Origin: Usnea hakonensis | Lineage: Eukaryota; Ascomycota; Lecanoromycetes; Lecanorales; Parmeliaceae | Assembly: GCA_013423325.1 (NCBI GenBank) | Contig: BLJB01000003.1 | Span: 186,001-250,000 of the forward strand | Length of the DNA stretch: 64,000 nt | Reading direction: 5' to 3' | In this document: positions 1 through 12,421 of the stretch, one piece after another | How the letters are laid out: each line of letters begins with the position of its first letter | Position numbering within the stretch: the stretch's first letter is position 1 | The notes under the pieces: model-generated | The model's input: the letters and a program-made list of their open reading frames with translations, nothing else | Database searches by the model: none | What the model was told of the DNA's origin: nothing | Made by a program: the position numbers and the translations under genes

Positions 1-728
1 CGCGAACCCAAAAGATCGAGGAGCACGAAAAGGTGGATGGTCGACAAAGCGTTGTGATAGGTTGATAGTGCGGGATGATATGTTGACTCCATTGACGCAG
101 CAAGTGACTTCGCTCCATAGATCGAGTCAGTGTCGGACCAGGCAACGAAAGCCTCCTCGCCATCGAGGAACATAATTTGTAGTCCTTTATGTTCCTCAAA
201 CTCGTGGTCTCCCGCTTCTATCATCCCAGCCCATTTCTTTGTGAGGGCATCATCCAAACTCCTAGCTGTGTGCATGAGCATGGCACAGGGAGCAGCGCTA
301 TCAATGGCCCCAATGAAGCCTTCCGGATTCATTAGGCTGTCGTAATGGGCAACCAAAGTCAAATAGCCAACCTCTCCTGGTTTAGACCATGGAGGATCTC
401 TCGTGGCAATCATGTTAACAAAGGGCATCTTTTTGTTGCCCAGTGCGGCTATATTTGAGGACGAATTTTGGTATGAGATTGTCCATTCCGGAAGCTCGCG
501 TCCGAAAAAGTCAGCAAAGTGGTTGAGTACTGCTGTAGAGCCGGGGCTGCCAGGAACTCTAGGCTGAAGGATTTGGGAGAGCAGCTTCCCATTCTCAATG
601 TTAAAATCTTCACCAGGGCGAGGGATTGCCTTCAGAGCTTCATCGGGCAACGCGTTGTATGCTGTCGAAAGGCTGACGAGGATGAATAATCCGAATACAT
701 GGAGAAGGGAATGCAATTTGGCCTTCAT
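1..728 (-). CDS. Glutaminyl-peptide cyclotransferase (partial, 3' end cut by window edge)
   Basis: Open from an ATG at 726-728 to the left edge (242 codons, no stop, no intron needed). Residues 1-24 form a hydrophobic signal peptide ending before AYNALPDE. The body matches the secreted M28-like glutaminyl cyclases, which convert N-terminal Gln/Glu to pyroglutamate using one zinc ion. LVAHYDS near residue 127 is followed by a GAIDSAAPCAML segment, the human enzyme's GATDSAVPCAMML, carrying the zinc-binding Asp. Then comes FLDGEEAF with the catalytic Glu and the second zinc ligand, then the WSDTDSIYGAKSLA block and LFVLLDLLG. The third zinc ligand, a His, would lie beyond the edge. Family identity is read directly from the motifs; secretion is inferred from the signal peptide. 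Confidence 0.92.
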   Translation of the reverse strand, partial: MKAKLHSLLHVFGLFILVSLSTAYNALPDEALKAIPRPGEDFNIENGKLLSQILQPRVPGSPGSTAVLNHFADFFGRELPEWTISYQNSSSNIAALGNKKMPFVNMIATRDPPWSKPGEVGYLTLVAHYDSLMNPEGFIGAIDSAAPCAMLMHTARSLDDALTKKWAGMIEAGDHEFEEHKGLQIMFLDGEEAFVAWSDTDSIYGAKSLAASMESTYHPALSTYHNALSTIHLFVLLDLLGS

Positions 729-1055
729 TGTGGTGTGTAAGATCTGAAGGGTGGCATCATCTCACCGACCCGAGAGCACCCCCATCTAGCAGTTAATAGA
801 GTAGGAATGAGAGGATGTGGAAGGAAATCACTTGACTTTTCTCCCGCCTTATTATGGCAAGCTAGACACTGTCTTGCATGGAGGTTTTGGAGATGCTAAT
901 GCCGTAATGCCGCGTCCATTGTGGATCTTCAGGCAATCCCACTCGACCCTGGCTCGCGTATAGAGCCGCCATTAGCGCTCTGACGCGCTTGAATCAATTG
1001 TCTCCGCAGAACTGCAAACATGCTCTGGTGTTGATACAAGCAGGAAAATGCGGCG
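729..1055. other. Intergenic, divergent promoter region
   Basis: This 327-bp gap lies between the start of the minus-strand glutaminyl cyclase and the start of the plus-strand mitochondrial protein, so it must hold both promoters. I see no repeat, RNA gene or obvious binding motif in it. Confidence 0.5.
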
Positions 1056-1877
1056 ATGGCTCCTTTTTCCAAACACTTGTTGCGCTATTCTCGATGCTCA
1101 TTCTGTATACGGCAGAATGCTTCGCACAGTCCTTTGTTGCGATCTTCGTCAAGACCTCGTAGGTCATTTGCATCGTTTTATCAAACTCCCTCAAAAGCGG
1201 GTAAGATACGGGTCATTTTTATCGGAAGGAAGATAATTGACTATTTTGTACAGCTGTTCCAGAGCGCCTCTTAATATATCATGCCGGGTCTCCACGCATT
1301 GTATTTGTAGGATTCTTAAAACTCACCACGATGTTCCTTTTCACTGCGAATGTTCTACTCGTCGCACCTAGATTCTATTTTGATTCAGAACAGCCCGCTT
1401 GGATCGCGCCCGCAGGTCAGTGCATTAATTTGAGGGTCTTGTCGAAGGTCTAATACGATCTCAGTTGTGGTTGCCGGAGCTATTCCTTTGCTTTATGTTA
1501 CTTATTATGCTGCTCCATTTGTGACGTTCGTCCACATCAAGCTACCAATTTTCGCTCGACGGTCAAGAGAACAACTTTTGAAATGGGCACAAAACATACC
1601 GCCAAATACGGAAATCGAAATGACCACTATTAAGTCGTATGGCAGTCTCCGCATTTCCAGGATGCTAATTTCAGAATTACGCCCGACCAAAGCCCGATTC
1701 GGTATTGAGAACTTGGTCCGAGCACCACAATTTCCTGTAACTAAAAAGAGGCCTTGGTGGGTGCCTAAGGAGCGAAACTTATTTTTCGTGGGTAATGAGC
1801 GAAGGAAGACGGTCGAGACAGCTGTGTGGCAGAAAGCTCTGGCACAGATCCGAGATGTTCAAGAGCAGTCAAAGTAA
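1056..1877 (+). CDS. Small mitochondrial inner-membrane protein, TMEM70/TMEM186-like
   Basis: My model has three exons, 1056-1200, 1311-1415 and 1465-1877, joined by introns of 110 and 49 bp with GT-AG ends in phase (220 aa). I chose the 1056 ATG because the first exon encodes a classic Arg/Ser-rich mitochondrial presequence (MAPFSKHLLRYSRCSF..., RSSSRPRRSFASF). Starting at the later ATG 1331 would discard it. Exons 2-3 encode two adjacent hydrophobic segments (around LFTANVLLVAP and VVVAGAIPLLYVTYYAAPFV), then a charged domain with FARRSREQLLKWA. Two membrane helices after a presequence, followed by a soluble tail, resemble the TMEM70/TMEM186/TMEM223 superfamily, whose members help assemble respiratory complexes. 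That assignment is by shape and is tentative. Confidence 0.75.
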
Positions 1878-2244
1878 ACGATGCAATCTTGAAATGATCA
1901 ATTTAGTTGGCAGTAGGTCTAAAGAGCATTCATTGAAGTACACTCTCCCAGAGGAATTTACAGCAACTCCATTGATACTACTTCTGCGAATCTTTGATTA
2001 AGGACGAGCTAGTAGTGGAGAAGTTCATATTCCATCAAGTTGATGCTAAAGTCGTGGTGGGTTGCGCTAGTGAAGGTGTCATGAACTGAAATATCCACTG
2101 CCCAACTGAAGATTTCATCTACCAAACTCAAGTCTTCAAACTCACCCTTACCCAACTATCCTCGCATCTTCTTCGCACACTTTCGATTTCTTCCTCAACT
2201 CATTCTATTACATAGAATATTCACAGTAACTGTTAGACCAAAAG
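1878..2244. other. Intergenic, promoter of the next gene
   Basis: This 367-bp gap holds the 3' end of the mitochondrial protein gene and a C/T-rich stretch at about 2100-2215, which is typical of fungal promoters and 5' leaders. I see nothing else in it. Confidence 0.5.
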
Positions 2245-3170
2245 ATGTCTACAGCACCTCAGCTCACTGCTCGTGATACCAACTTGATTGCAATCGCTTT
2301 CATGTCATTGAAAGATGACACTGCAATTCAGGTGAGTTGAAATCATCTTTCCTCACATCATGAAACCCTCCGGGCCTTACCTACCTTGTCCCCATCGACT
2401 CCGCAAATCCTGTTGGTTGACAGTCAACCTTTCCTGCGGCACCTCACTTCTGTCTTTTCCGCATTTGGAGAAACTTCTTGTATTACTAACCACCTGAAAA
2501 GATTGACTACAAAAAATTTGCCGAGCTCGCCGGCTACAAGACCGCCGCCTCAGCCAACACCTCCTTCCTCACCGTCAAAAAGAAGCTCTTAGCAGGCGCC
2601 ATCATCAGCAACGTGACCGCCACCGCTGCAACCCCCAAAAAAGCCAAGGGCAAAGCTACTACCACCGACGCCAACGCCGAAGACGACGATGAACCCACTC
2701 CCACCAAAGCCGCCCCCAAGAAGCGTGGCAAAGTCGTCAAGACCGAACCTGCCGACGCCGAAGGTGGCGACGCCGACACGGAAATCACACCCAGCGCAGA
2801 GACCCCCAAGAAGGGCCGTGCCGAGAAACCCACCGCCCCATCCAACCCGGACGACAACGGTGATTCAGATGAAGTCACCCAAACCAACACCCCCACCCCA
2901 AAGCGCAAGCGTGGCCCCACGAAGCCCAAAGATCCAAACGCCACTCCCTCCAAGCGCGCCAAAAAGGGCGCCAACGCAGTCGCTGGCGCGAATACTGACA
3001 ATCAGGGATCCATGTTCGGCGGCGACGGCGCTGATGTCGTGAAGAAAGAAGAGGTGGAAGGGGAGGACGATGACCGTCCGTTCGATGCGGCGGAGCAGGA
3101 GATGTTCAAGCAGGCCCAGGCGGATGATAAGCTGTTCGGCACGAATACGGCTGGGACTTATTACATTTGA
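2245..3170 (+). CDS. Lysine-rich, acidic-tailed nuclear protein of unknown function
   Basis: The model has two exons, 2245-2331 and 2502-3170, joined by a 170-bp phase-0 intron with a textbook TACTAAC branch site at about 2484-2490 (251 aa). Residues 1-66 form a small helical domain with a hydrophobic pattern (NLIAIAFMSLKDD, DYKKFAELAGYKTAASANT, TVKKKLLAG). This could be a winged-helix-like or DNA-associated fold, but I cannot name it. The rest is low complexity, alternating basic Pro/Lys/Arg blocks (TPKRKRGPTKPKDP, TPSKRAKKG) with acidic stretches, and it ends in EEVEGEDDDRPFD. The basic blocks are credible nuclear localisation signals. Such small proteins are common in Pezizomycotina; the function is unknown. 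Confidence 0.8.
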
Positions 3171-3881
3171 GGTAAGAGATGGCCTTGCTTTTTTCCTGTT
3201 CCTTTGGCAATTCGCAATCAACCTCCCACCACCCCCCCTTCTACATCCATCAACTAACAAACCGCCCCAGCGTCCCCTCATCTCCCATCGCCGTATCCTA
3301 TCAACCCCACTCATCGATCTCGGCTTCCTTTCAACGATCGATGCTCAACGGATGGATACAACATAACCGATGGAACAACGACCGGGACAGCAGCTTTCAC
3401 AATCTCTTAGTTCTCATCCAATCAATAGGCATGCAAGTCTTTTTTTTTCCACATGGGAGTGGAGAAATCAGGAATGCTTTTTTTTCGCGTTGGAAAGGGA
3501 GGATGGTATAAGTGGTGGGTTGGAGATTCTCTAGATGAGGGATAGGAGGGGTTTCAGCTTACTTTGAAAAGAGAAGGGGGAGTGAGAAGCTGGGTGGTCG
3601 TTTTATGAGGTGGCTAGTTCTTTCAAGAAGGCCTTCTAGCTACCTGCATCAATGCCAGACGATCAAAGTTTCCAAGTGATTCCAGCTAATCATTACATGC
3701 TCGCTGTGAAAGGCATGCCATATGCTTGCGAATGGGTTATTATGCGAGACAAGGTGCATGCTTTTAAGCCAACAGCGTCCGTCGTAGAAAGACGGTCCTA
3801 AGAGTAAAAAAAAAGGAAAAGGCAAACGATCTAAAACGAAAAAGCCCAGATCAGCTCATCAACCCGAACAAAAAAGTATCC
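3171..3881. other. Convergent 3' intergenic region
   Basis: This 711-bp gap lies between the tail-to-tail nuclear protein gene (plus strand) and MSH6 (minus strand). It carries poly-T and poly-A runs (around 3438-3447, 3478-3487 and 3807-3816) compatible with 3' processing. Short open frames here show no protein-like composition. Confidence 0.5.
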
Positions 3882-6800
3882 CTACAACCCTTCAATAGCC
3901 CTCCTCAACACATCCACTCCCCTCGCCCCAACAGCATCGTCGAGCCCTTCCCTAAGCATCCAAGCAACATCACTCTGCACCCCCAACGGGATCCAACACC
4001 CTCGCCTCGCCACATCCAAACTCTCCTTGATCTTAGCCGTATGCTCCCACTGCCTTGCCGCCACCTCCGCCGCCTCGACCACCTTCTCCGAGATCCCGCA
4101 CATGCTCGCACAGTGCATCCCGAAGCTGCCCTCCGCGACCCCGTCCTCGAGCTTGTAGAGGAATGTGACGCGCCGGTTCGCGTCATCGACGTGTATGCGC
4201 ATGCGGCAATTGCGCACTTCGGGGTGGGTGGCGAATTCTGCGGCTAGGGAGTGGTAGTGCGTTGCGAAGAAGCCGACGCAGCCGATGTGGGAGGCGACGT
4301 GGTGCAGGACGGCTTGGGCCACTGCCACACCATCGTAGGAGGAAGTGCCGCGGCCGAGTTCGTCGAGGATGACGAGGGAACGAGGTGTAGCTTCTGAAAG
4401 GATCTTCTTGGTCTCTGCGAGCTCCACAAAGAAGGTAGATTGAGCGGCGAAGATGTTGTCTTGGGCACCGAGGCGGGACATGATTCTGTCGACAGGAGTA
4501 AGGCGGGCTGAAGTGGCGGGGACATAGCAGCCGATCTGGGCCATGATGACAGCAATGCACGTCATTCTTAGCACTGTTGATTTACCAGCGGCATTGGCAC
4601 CAGTCAGCAGGTTGATGTTGGGCGTCTCACCACCGAGCTTAACATCGTTGGGAATGAAATCTGTAACGTTGGGAAGCATGCATGGATGGCGAAGCTCCTC
4701 AAACTCGACCAAGCTCCTTTCATCGTCGACAAACTCAGGTCGACAGCTCGGCTCACCCAGTGCTGAGGATGCTTTGGCCAGACATATCAAACAGTCTAGT
4801 TGCGCCACAATTCGTACAGCTTTCAGCCACGTCGCATAGTCCTCATCGAACTTCTGGAAGAAACGGGCCGATACGTCCTTGACTATTTGACCATGCGTTT
4901 CTTGTGCCTCTTGAAGTTTGCGTACGAGACCTCGGAGCTCAGGATTGTAGTAGCGTTTGACCTTTTGGGTTGCGGACATTTGATCCCAGTTTTTTGGAAT
5001 GCCTTTGACTTTGATAGGGACCTCAAGCTGGTAAATCTCCTTTCCGTTGTCGGCGTAGACGATATCGGTACACTTCAGCTCTTTCCTTGTCCTCTTCAAT
5101 AGTGTCTCTAGATTAGCCAGTACACTCTGGATACGGTCCTGGCTTGCATCAAAGTCCTCTTCGACACCGCGTTCTGGAATAAGGAGACCTGACTCTTTTG
5201 CCTTCGCATGGTCAAAGGCGTTGTTCCAATATTTGAACAGTTCCCCCAGCTCTGGCATACCCTGAACCAACTGGCCGATGATACCTTCTCCCGAACCCAT
5301 ATTGCGTAAGACGCCCATCGTATAATCGATCTGCTCAAAACCATCAAGCACTCTCACAAATTCTTGAGCCTTGCATACACCAGCGTGGATGCGAGATATT
5401 ATTCGTTCAAGATCAGGCAATTTAGAGAGCTGGGACGTGAACTGATCTCGAAGAGTAGTATCTGCGTTGAGAGACTCTACAGCATCGAGGCGTGCGTCGA
5501 TCTTTGATGCGTCCATAAGAGGGTGGCAAACCCACTGTTTGAACGTTCGTTTGCCGAATGGTGTAATGCATCGATTCAGTAGGCTGAAGAGGGTGCCTTC
5601 GGAACTTCCATCAAACGAATTCGCGAATATCTCGAGGTTGATCAAGGTTTTTCCGTCCAGGACAAGGGTGCCTGCACTTCTGATTGGATCGTACCACGAT
5701 ACGTTGCTCAAGGTCACAAGCGCACGATCAATCTGAAGAGTTCGTAGGTATTGAACCAAGGCACCGAATGCAGACATCACATGCTCATATTCCTCTCGAG
5801 CTTGTCGCAAAGGTTCTGGCCAAGCCTCGATGTTATCTCCAACATCATTCACAAAGTATCGACCAGCATCTAGCTCTCTGCATGTAGTGTCCGCTGTCCA
5901 GAACTCTTTTCCCGGCTTCAAGGAGACTGTTGACGTGCTCGGTCCAGTACTGTTCTTCAAGATCCTAATCGCTTTCGTAGACGAACAAGACTTCTCAAGC
6001 AAGATTTCACGAGGCCTTATCTGCGCGATGAGCGTTTCGAATTTGGTCATCTCAACGTCATCGTGAAAGCCCGTCAAGAAAAATTGAGCGGTAGCGGTAT
6101 CTACGAACGCGATGCCGAAAGCAGGCCGCCCCTCTTGCTCCGACTCCTTAATGGCCACGCAGTAGGTGGACATGTCATCTTGAAGCATGCCTGGGTCAAC
6201 GAGGGTACCGCCTGTAAGCACACACGCGAGCTCTCGATTGATAATCTTCTTCATCTTATCATCTCCCTTGCTGACCTTGCTGGACTGTATGCCATCTCGC
6301 TCTCGCATTTGTTTACCCAAAGCAGACTCGACCTGGTCAACTCGCGCAATTTTATATCCTTTGACCACGAATTGATTAGCCCAAGTGTCCAGAGAAGCCT
6401 CGGGTACGCCGACCATGCGCATGTTGACCCGGTCTGTGAGCTTCAAATCGAAGAGTTGATGCCCAATGGTTGCGTCATTTTCGTACAGTTCGTAGAATTT
6501 TCCCTTCTTGAAGAATACTATTGTGTCCCAGTGTTTTTGCTTGATCTCCCAGTATTGTTGTTCAAAGGGAGAGAACGTCGACCAGGCAGTCTTCGGCACG
6601 TAAACTGTCCTCGGGTCGTAATCAGGGTGGTCCGGACGATTTCTGTCAATGTCGGTGATATGAGCAGGCTCTAGCCACTCGTATCGCCTTTCGACTTTGC
6701 CAGGCTTACTTTTTCCCTGTTCGACTTTGGGGTCGGGTTTCTTTAACTGGGCCTTCTGCTTTTTAGAACTTGAGAGTTGCGATGGCTGGACAATCGTGGG

Positions 6801-7678
6801 ATCGAAAGACCACTGTTGCGCGGTAGAAACTGTTGGCAAGTCCTCGTCGCTATCCATCTCGATGGGCTCTGGGATAGCGTTGTGCTGACTCGTGGACTGA
6901 GCGTGAGAAGGTCTCTTTCGCTTCTTTGTCGTAGGCAAGACCTCGTCAGAGTCATCATCTACCACAAAATCTTCTGCGCCAAAAGAATGTTTTAGCGTTC
7001 TGGTCAAAGGGTTAACGAGCCGGGACAGGTTTACCTTCTTCAATTACATCATTGTCGCTTGCTCCATCTCCCACGAAGACATCGTCATCACTCTCGACGC
7101 TCGTCTTTCGCCGCTTGGAGGGCCTTATTTTCCGTGTAGGTTTGAACGCGTCCTCGTCGTCCTCGTCCTCTTCCGAGTCCGGGTCAATTGCGTAACTTAT
7201 GACTTTCTTCGCCTATAGAGCACTCATCAGTTTCGAAAAGAACCACAAAGCGAGGCCGGCAGACCTTGCGTGAGGGACTGTAGAAGCCAGCAGGAATCCC
7301 ATTGCCATCGATCTCGTTCAGAGCACTTCCAGGGGTGATGGGTGAGGGTAACGTATTGGAGCCGCTTGTGCGTTTGGCATTAATCGGACTGGTGCCCTCC
7401 TCTTCTTTGATCTCTTCCGCGGGGTCACTGCTCGGGGCGGGAGTCATGCTCTGGGCCGATCCGCCAGAAGGTACAGTGACCGTAGTCCTGCGTGGGAGGC
7501 TCTTGATCGAACCTGAGGTGCCATTGACTATTGGACTTGCGCTTATGTTCGGCTCTTCAGACCTTTTCTTGAAGAAACCTGAAATGGACGTCTGGTTTTT
7601 TGAGCTCGAGTTCGATTTCGTGAGCGAGGGCGTAGGGGTCCCTCGAGAACTGGTCGTGGACTTGGAAGAGGGCGCCAT
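3882..7678 (-). CDS. MSH6: DNA mismatch repair protein Msh6
   Basis: The model has three exons on the minus strand, 7678-7265, 7212-7035 and 6973-3882, with introns of 52 and 61 bp (1227 aa, normal for fungal Msh6). Msh6 pairs with Msh2 as MutS-alpha to recognise base mismatches and small loops in the nucleus. Near the N-terminus is QTSISGFF, a canonical PCNA-binding PIP box, followed by an acidic, disordered linker. The mismatch-reading Phe-x-Glu motif appears as GKFYELYEN near residue 355. The C-terminal ATPase shows Walker A TGANAAGKST (about residue 1000), Walker B LVILDELGRGTSSYDG and the FATHYHSL switch. The gene is intact. Confidence 0.97.
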
Positions 7679-8450
7679 ACGTCGAGAAACAGCTTCAGCT
7701 ATGAAAGTATCCGTTGGTCACGTAAGGAGGTCAATTCTGATAGGATAATGCCTAGATTTCAAAAAATTCCAACCAAGTGAATGATGTTCTAGGAAGTGAC
7801 CGTTACAACCATTGCTAAAACGCGTCTACACGCGAGTCCGGGGCCCAAACTCACTCCGGCGGGCCGGTGCCGCTTTGGCTAGTAAGAGTTGATGACCACC
7901 GTATTTACTAGTGTATCGTTCCACGGCGGTCCAGACAAACGAATACGCAGGAATGCTACACCAATAGACCTCACCATGTCTACGGAAGTGTCCTAGAGGG
8001 TGTATGGTCTTCTGGCTCAGCAAAATGATAGAAGAGTGTGGGCTGGAGGTTACGAGTGGTGATCACACTGTTCGACTCGAAGCATTGGTCTTCATTTCAC
8101 ATGTAGTACTTACAAAAAATCTCTGAGCCTTCCCCCTCTCGGCATAGTGGTCAAATATATACCTTACTCTCAAACGAATCTTCCCACCACACCACAGCAA
8201 CTGCTCTCCTCTAGCCTCACCCCCTCACCCAACATGAGGTGGACTGCTTCGACTAGATAAGATCCCTTCGTCGTCACCCAAATAAATACCCCTTCCCCTG
8301 CCTCGACATGATCTACAAAGCCCCTCACACCAAACACGATGAGTACCTAGCTCTCGACGCCAAGTACTGCGAGTGCCGTGAGCGTTCAGTATCATGAACA
8401 TCGAGTACAGTGCACTATGCTAGCTCTTTGATATTTTCTTGTCCACATAT
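7679..8450. other. Intergenic, upstream of MSH6 and downstream of the P450
   Basis: This 772-bp gap holds the MSH6 promoter and the 3' side of the P450 gene. I see no coding potential, tRNA or notable repeat. Confidence 0.5.
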
Positions 8451-10416
8451 TTATTCAGTCAGCCGCGTGACGCGCACGTTGACGTCCTTTTGTCGTACGT
8501 TGAGTCTGTTGACCAGCGTCCATTCTTTTTCTGGATTCACGAGCTCGAACTGGGGGGTGAATTAGCGGAATAGAGGGATGGGAGAGATGGGGGATTGAGG
8601 ATGGGAATTTGATGGGTGAGGTTTTGGAAGGGGGAGACGTAAGATTCGGTTTGTGGGTGATTTGATATGGGAAGTGGAAGAGGGGCAGAAGTCGGTAGGA
8701 AAATTCAAGAGAATTACCTTAAACGTCCTCAACAAAGCAGGCGTCACCATATACATCTCCCTCGCGCTCACGTTCCGCCCGAGACACATATGGTTGCCCG
8801 CGCCGAAATGAAACATTGCCCGCTCCATCTCGCGCACCTTCTGCTCACTCGCCTCCGACCAGCGCTCCGGGCGGAAAGTGTTGACGTCTTCGCCGAAAAC
8901 CTCCTTGTTACGCTGCACGGCCCACTGGCTGACTCCGACGACGGTGCCGCCGGGGTAGTGTTGGCCGCAGATCTGGGCGCCGCCGGCGGGAACGACGCGT
9001 TCGAGCTGGAAGCCGGAAGCCGGGTGCATACGGAAAGCTTCTTGGATGCAGGCGTGCATATAGGGTAGGGTTTTTTGGGCGAGGGTGAAGTCGACGTCGC
9101 AGGCTAGAGAGGAGAAGTCTTTGGCTGGATACTTGGTGGTGAGTTCATGTTGGAGTTTGGCGTAGATGGTAGGGTTTTTGAGAATGTAGTAGAAGAGGGC
9201 CGTGAGGCTGATGGAACTGTCGAGAGTAGGGTACGCGTTAGTTATTGAGTGACGTGGTGGGGGGTGGGGCTGGGGCTAATGATTTGGGGAGAGGTAGGTG
9301 GACAGGAGGGAAGGGGTCTGACGTTGTTTCTGCCCCGGCGAGGATCATTGTTAGACTCAAACTGAGGACTTCCCTATCGCTAATGGCTTTTGGGTGGGTC
9401 TCTTTGGCTTTCAGTAATTTATCGAGAAAATCTTCCCGTTTGCTCTCATTGTCACCCTTTGTGCGATAGTATTCGAGTCTGTCATTTGTGTGTTTGGCCA
9501 CGAGTGGTACAAGTGGGAAAGTAGCGCCTTTGTATATGCCCATTCTATCAAGCCAAAGAAGGACAGGGTTGTGCCGAAGGAACTTGTCGAGTATGGGCCA
9601 TTGACCCACCTGAAAACGTTATACGACTATCTTATTAGAGCGTGAGGAGAGAAATCTCACGATGTAGCCATAGACCAGGAAGTTTTGAACGTAGGGGATC
9701 AGGCCTTGGGAATCTTTGCCCTCCTCCATGAACCCGTGACGAGCACCGTAGGTTAATTCACCGATGACATCGAAAGTATAGTAGAGCATCCAGGTCCCAA
9801 GATCAAAAACACCTTCTGGACCCTTCTTACCAGCAAATCGAGCGTTCAGCTGTTCCAAGTAGACAGTAATGGTGTCATGAACGAAAGACTCATAAGAGAC
9901 CGATTGGGTGGCGGTGAAAGCAGGGTTGATCGCCTTACGGACAGCATTATGGTGTGGGATATCTGGGCTAGAGAAAAGAGTATGCGCGCTCTGACCTCTC
10001 GCAACAGCTGCTTGAACAGGATAAAAGTCAGACTGGATGTGAGTAAGCATAGGCGTTCATCAACATGTGCGAGTAGATACATAACATACTTTGTCCCAAG
10101 CTTTTCCAGCTCCGTAGATATCTTTGATAGCTTCTGGCTTCGCAAAAGAAAACATATTAGGTCCCAGTCGAACAACATCACCATACTTTTCGTGTACGTC
10201 AAGCATTGGAGCTTGGTGTTCTTTCAGATACGCGTAAAGCAGTCTCCACAAGTCGGTAAACGAAGCGAGGAAAGGACCATTGTGTTTGGAGAAACCATTC
10301 TTGTAACGAAAATAGAGCAACCTAGTAACAGCTATGACAACAAGACCAGCGACCCAAGCTTCTACAGGGACAGACGAGACGGAGGCAGAATTGAAATACT
10401 CATTAACCAACGTCAT
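8451..10416 (-). CDS. Cytochrome P450 monooxygenase
   Basis: The model has five exons, 10416-10090, 10032-9661, 9609-9323, 9216-8718 and 8549-8451, with introns of 57, 51, 106 and 168 bp; all junctions are in phase (527 aa). The start is the ATG at 10416, giving a short N-terminus and a membrane anchor (VEAWVAGLVVIAVTRLLYF) that places it on the endoplasmic reticulum. The I-helix motif is AGAETTS, with its codons split by intron 3. The ExxR motif is QEAFR near residue 386, and the haem loop is FHFGAGNHMCLGR with Cys near residue 470. The N-terminal KYGDVVRLGPN and SDFYPV segments resemble the pisatin-demethylase-like fungal P450s, so I suggest that clade without a substrate. No neighbouring biosynthetic gene suggests a cluster. 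Confidence 0.93.
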
Positions 10417-12359
10417 CTTTGACAACCGATATGAGCAGTAATGTAGCCAAGATAGTGATTGGGGGAAATGTCAAAGACTTCGTATCGTTTAGCAAGTTCG
10501 ACGAGAACAATGCGATATATACTGAGTCGAGCAGCATTTGCATCTTTGCCAAGGATGATGACGACAGCCCACAAGCGACGAGACGTACAACGATTAGAAA
10601 GCACAAGGGCTGATGAGCGTCTACGTAAAGGGTATGGGAGTACACACGCCATCGGTGCCCATGTTCTTTATGGGAACCAAAAATCAATCGGTGTGAGATG
10701 TGAGAGGATTACACAGACACGGACACGGTACATGAACAGGCTCCACTAATATGGTGTTATCGTGGATCTCACGGGTGTGAGACCAACGATGATTCACGAC
10801 CCGATACTCTAGAGGCTCGAAACCAAACTATGATGGGACTCTCAGTCATCGCTCACGATTGCAAGGCAATTGAGAACCCTTGGCTCAGCGTTTGCGGCGT
10901 GTCCAGGGTGTGCAAGGAGCGCACTCCAATATCCAGATGACGACTGTGTCATGACGCACAAGTATCAATCTGCATGTGAGCCGGATGGATTTGGGAGGTT
11001 CAGAGCTGTCTCATCCGCAATGTCGGTTGAAAAGATACCCAGTACATACAAGAGGTCTCAAATAAGCAAGATACACAGCGGACTTACGGCAAATGATTAG
11101 AAGTCCGGGCCGTGAGGCTGCATAATGTTGAAGGAGCCGATTGATTCGTTAGTTGAAAGTCTGACCGTATGCATTAGATCTTGACTCGGCATACCTCGGT
11201 TAGAGAGAGTATTTCCTCGATCGATGCCATGCAATTAAGTGGCATCAGAGAATTGAAAAATCTGCGATTAGCTACTCTGACGAGAACAGCTGTCTAGTAG
11301 AGCTGCTAGGGGTCTTTGTAAAGAGGAAAAAACGCACGAAGTTGAGTCTTGTTCGGTTAGTCATCGGAAGCGGGCACTATTCTCTTCCGAGGTTCACCAA
11401 CCACCTTATCAGGTTCTCGAAAAGAGTATCAAAGAGTCTCATGAAACGCGTCATTTATTCACCTGGGAACGCCTCATCAAGTCTCACCGCTCTTCGCTCG
11501 CTAGGTAAGCAGCTACTCTCATATTCCCCAACTTACTCTACAATAAAGTACCTAGGTAGCTTTGTGCTCACCGCATCATGAGGCTCTGGGAGGCTGCCGA
11601 AGATTGCCGATGTTTCGATCGCGGGGCATTTTCGCATTCGATGGCACCTGGTCTTCTGCTACTAAACTTGCTGACATAGCTGACACATCTGCCACCAAAC
11701 CCCATACAAACAACAGGTATTCGTCATACAGTAATTCTTACTATGGCTTACACTGATCTTCTACACTCTATCATAATCACCCTTCGCTGCACTCCGGAGA
11801 CGCCGATCACTTCCTTTTTCCCTTGACTGCAAGCAGCGACAAGGAGAAGGTCTAATTGGAAAGGCGCAAGTCATGTACGTGCATATGTTGTACTAGCAGT
11901 AGCGCAGACCTCAAGTGAAAGAAGTAAATCGTCTCCACGCCTGCACATGAAATCAGAAACAGCTCGTGACCTTTACCAAGTGGCGGAGACATATATTTTT
12001 TGCTTAAATTGTTGTCCCCCACCTAGTATCCGATGACCCATGTTATCTACCCTGCTCTTACAGCCTAGGGGTGACAAGTCCTCTCCCGCGAATTGGAGGC
12101 AAATATGGTGGAAAAAGCCTGTTTTGTGCGAGATCGGAGATCAGCCTAAAACAATGAAAGAGACCTGGCAAGCCAATGGACATTTTCTATACTATGATCA
12201 CTTGCCGAAAAATGCAGAGTATTTCCCTTTTCAAAGACGGGGCGGTCAAGTACAATTGTTCTCGTTGCGAGCGCAATACATGCTTCTTCAAGGTTGTATC
12301 GCACATCAGTCTTACATGCGACTCTTGCCAACCATGAGTGATAAAGATCAGACTGCGAT

Positions 12360-12421
12360 ACCCACTTTTGGACCCCCACTCGCCTAATCAGACCCCCAGT
12401 CTACTGAACCCCAAAGTGGGT
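12360..12421. repeat. Imperfect inverted repeat with internal direct repeats
   Basis: ACCCACTTTTGG at 12360-12371 is inverted as CCAAAGTGGGT at 12411-12421, with one extra T in the left arm. Inside lie two near-identical 10-mers, GACCCCCACT (12371-12380) and GACCCCCAGT (12391-12400). This may be a small hairpin or mobile-element footprint. Confidence 0.5.

Noticed and set aside
1331..1877. Shorter model of the mitochondrial protein starting at ATG 1331
   Set aside because: An upstream exon with good splice sites adds a convincing mitochondrial presequence in frame.
6063..6674. 203-codon plus-strand open frame within MSH6
   Set aside because: It is entirely antisense to the well-supported MSH6 coding sequence.
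8451..10416. P450 as part of a secondary-metabolite cluster
   Set aside because: The neighbours are MSH6 and a gene-poor region. No polyketide synthase, peptide synthetase, terpene cyclase or transporter is present.
12040..12387. 115-codon plus-strand open frame in the gene-poor region
   Set aside because: There is no recognisable domain, splice partner or protein-like pattern. The frame also runs into the 12360-12421 inverted repeat.
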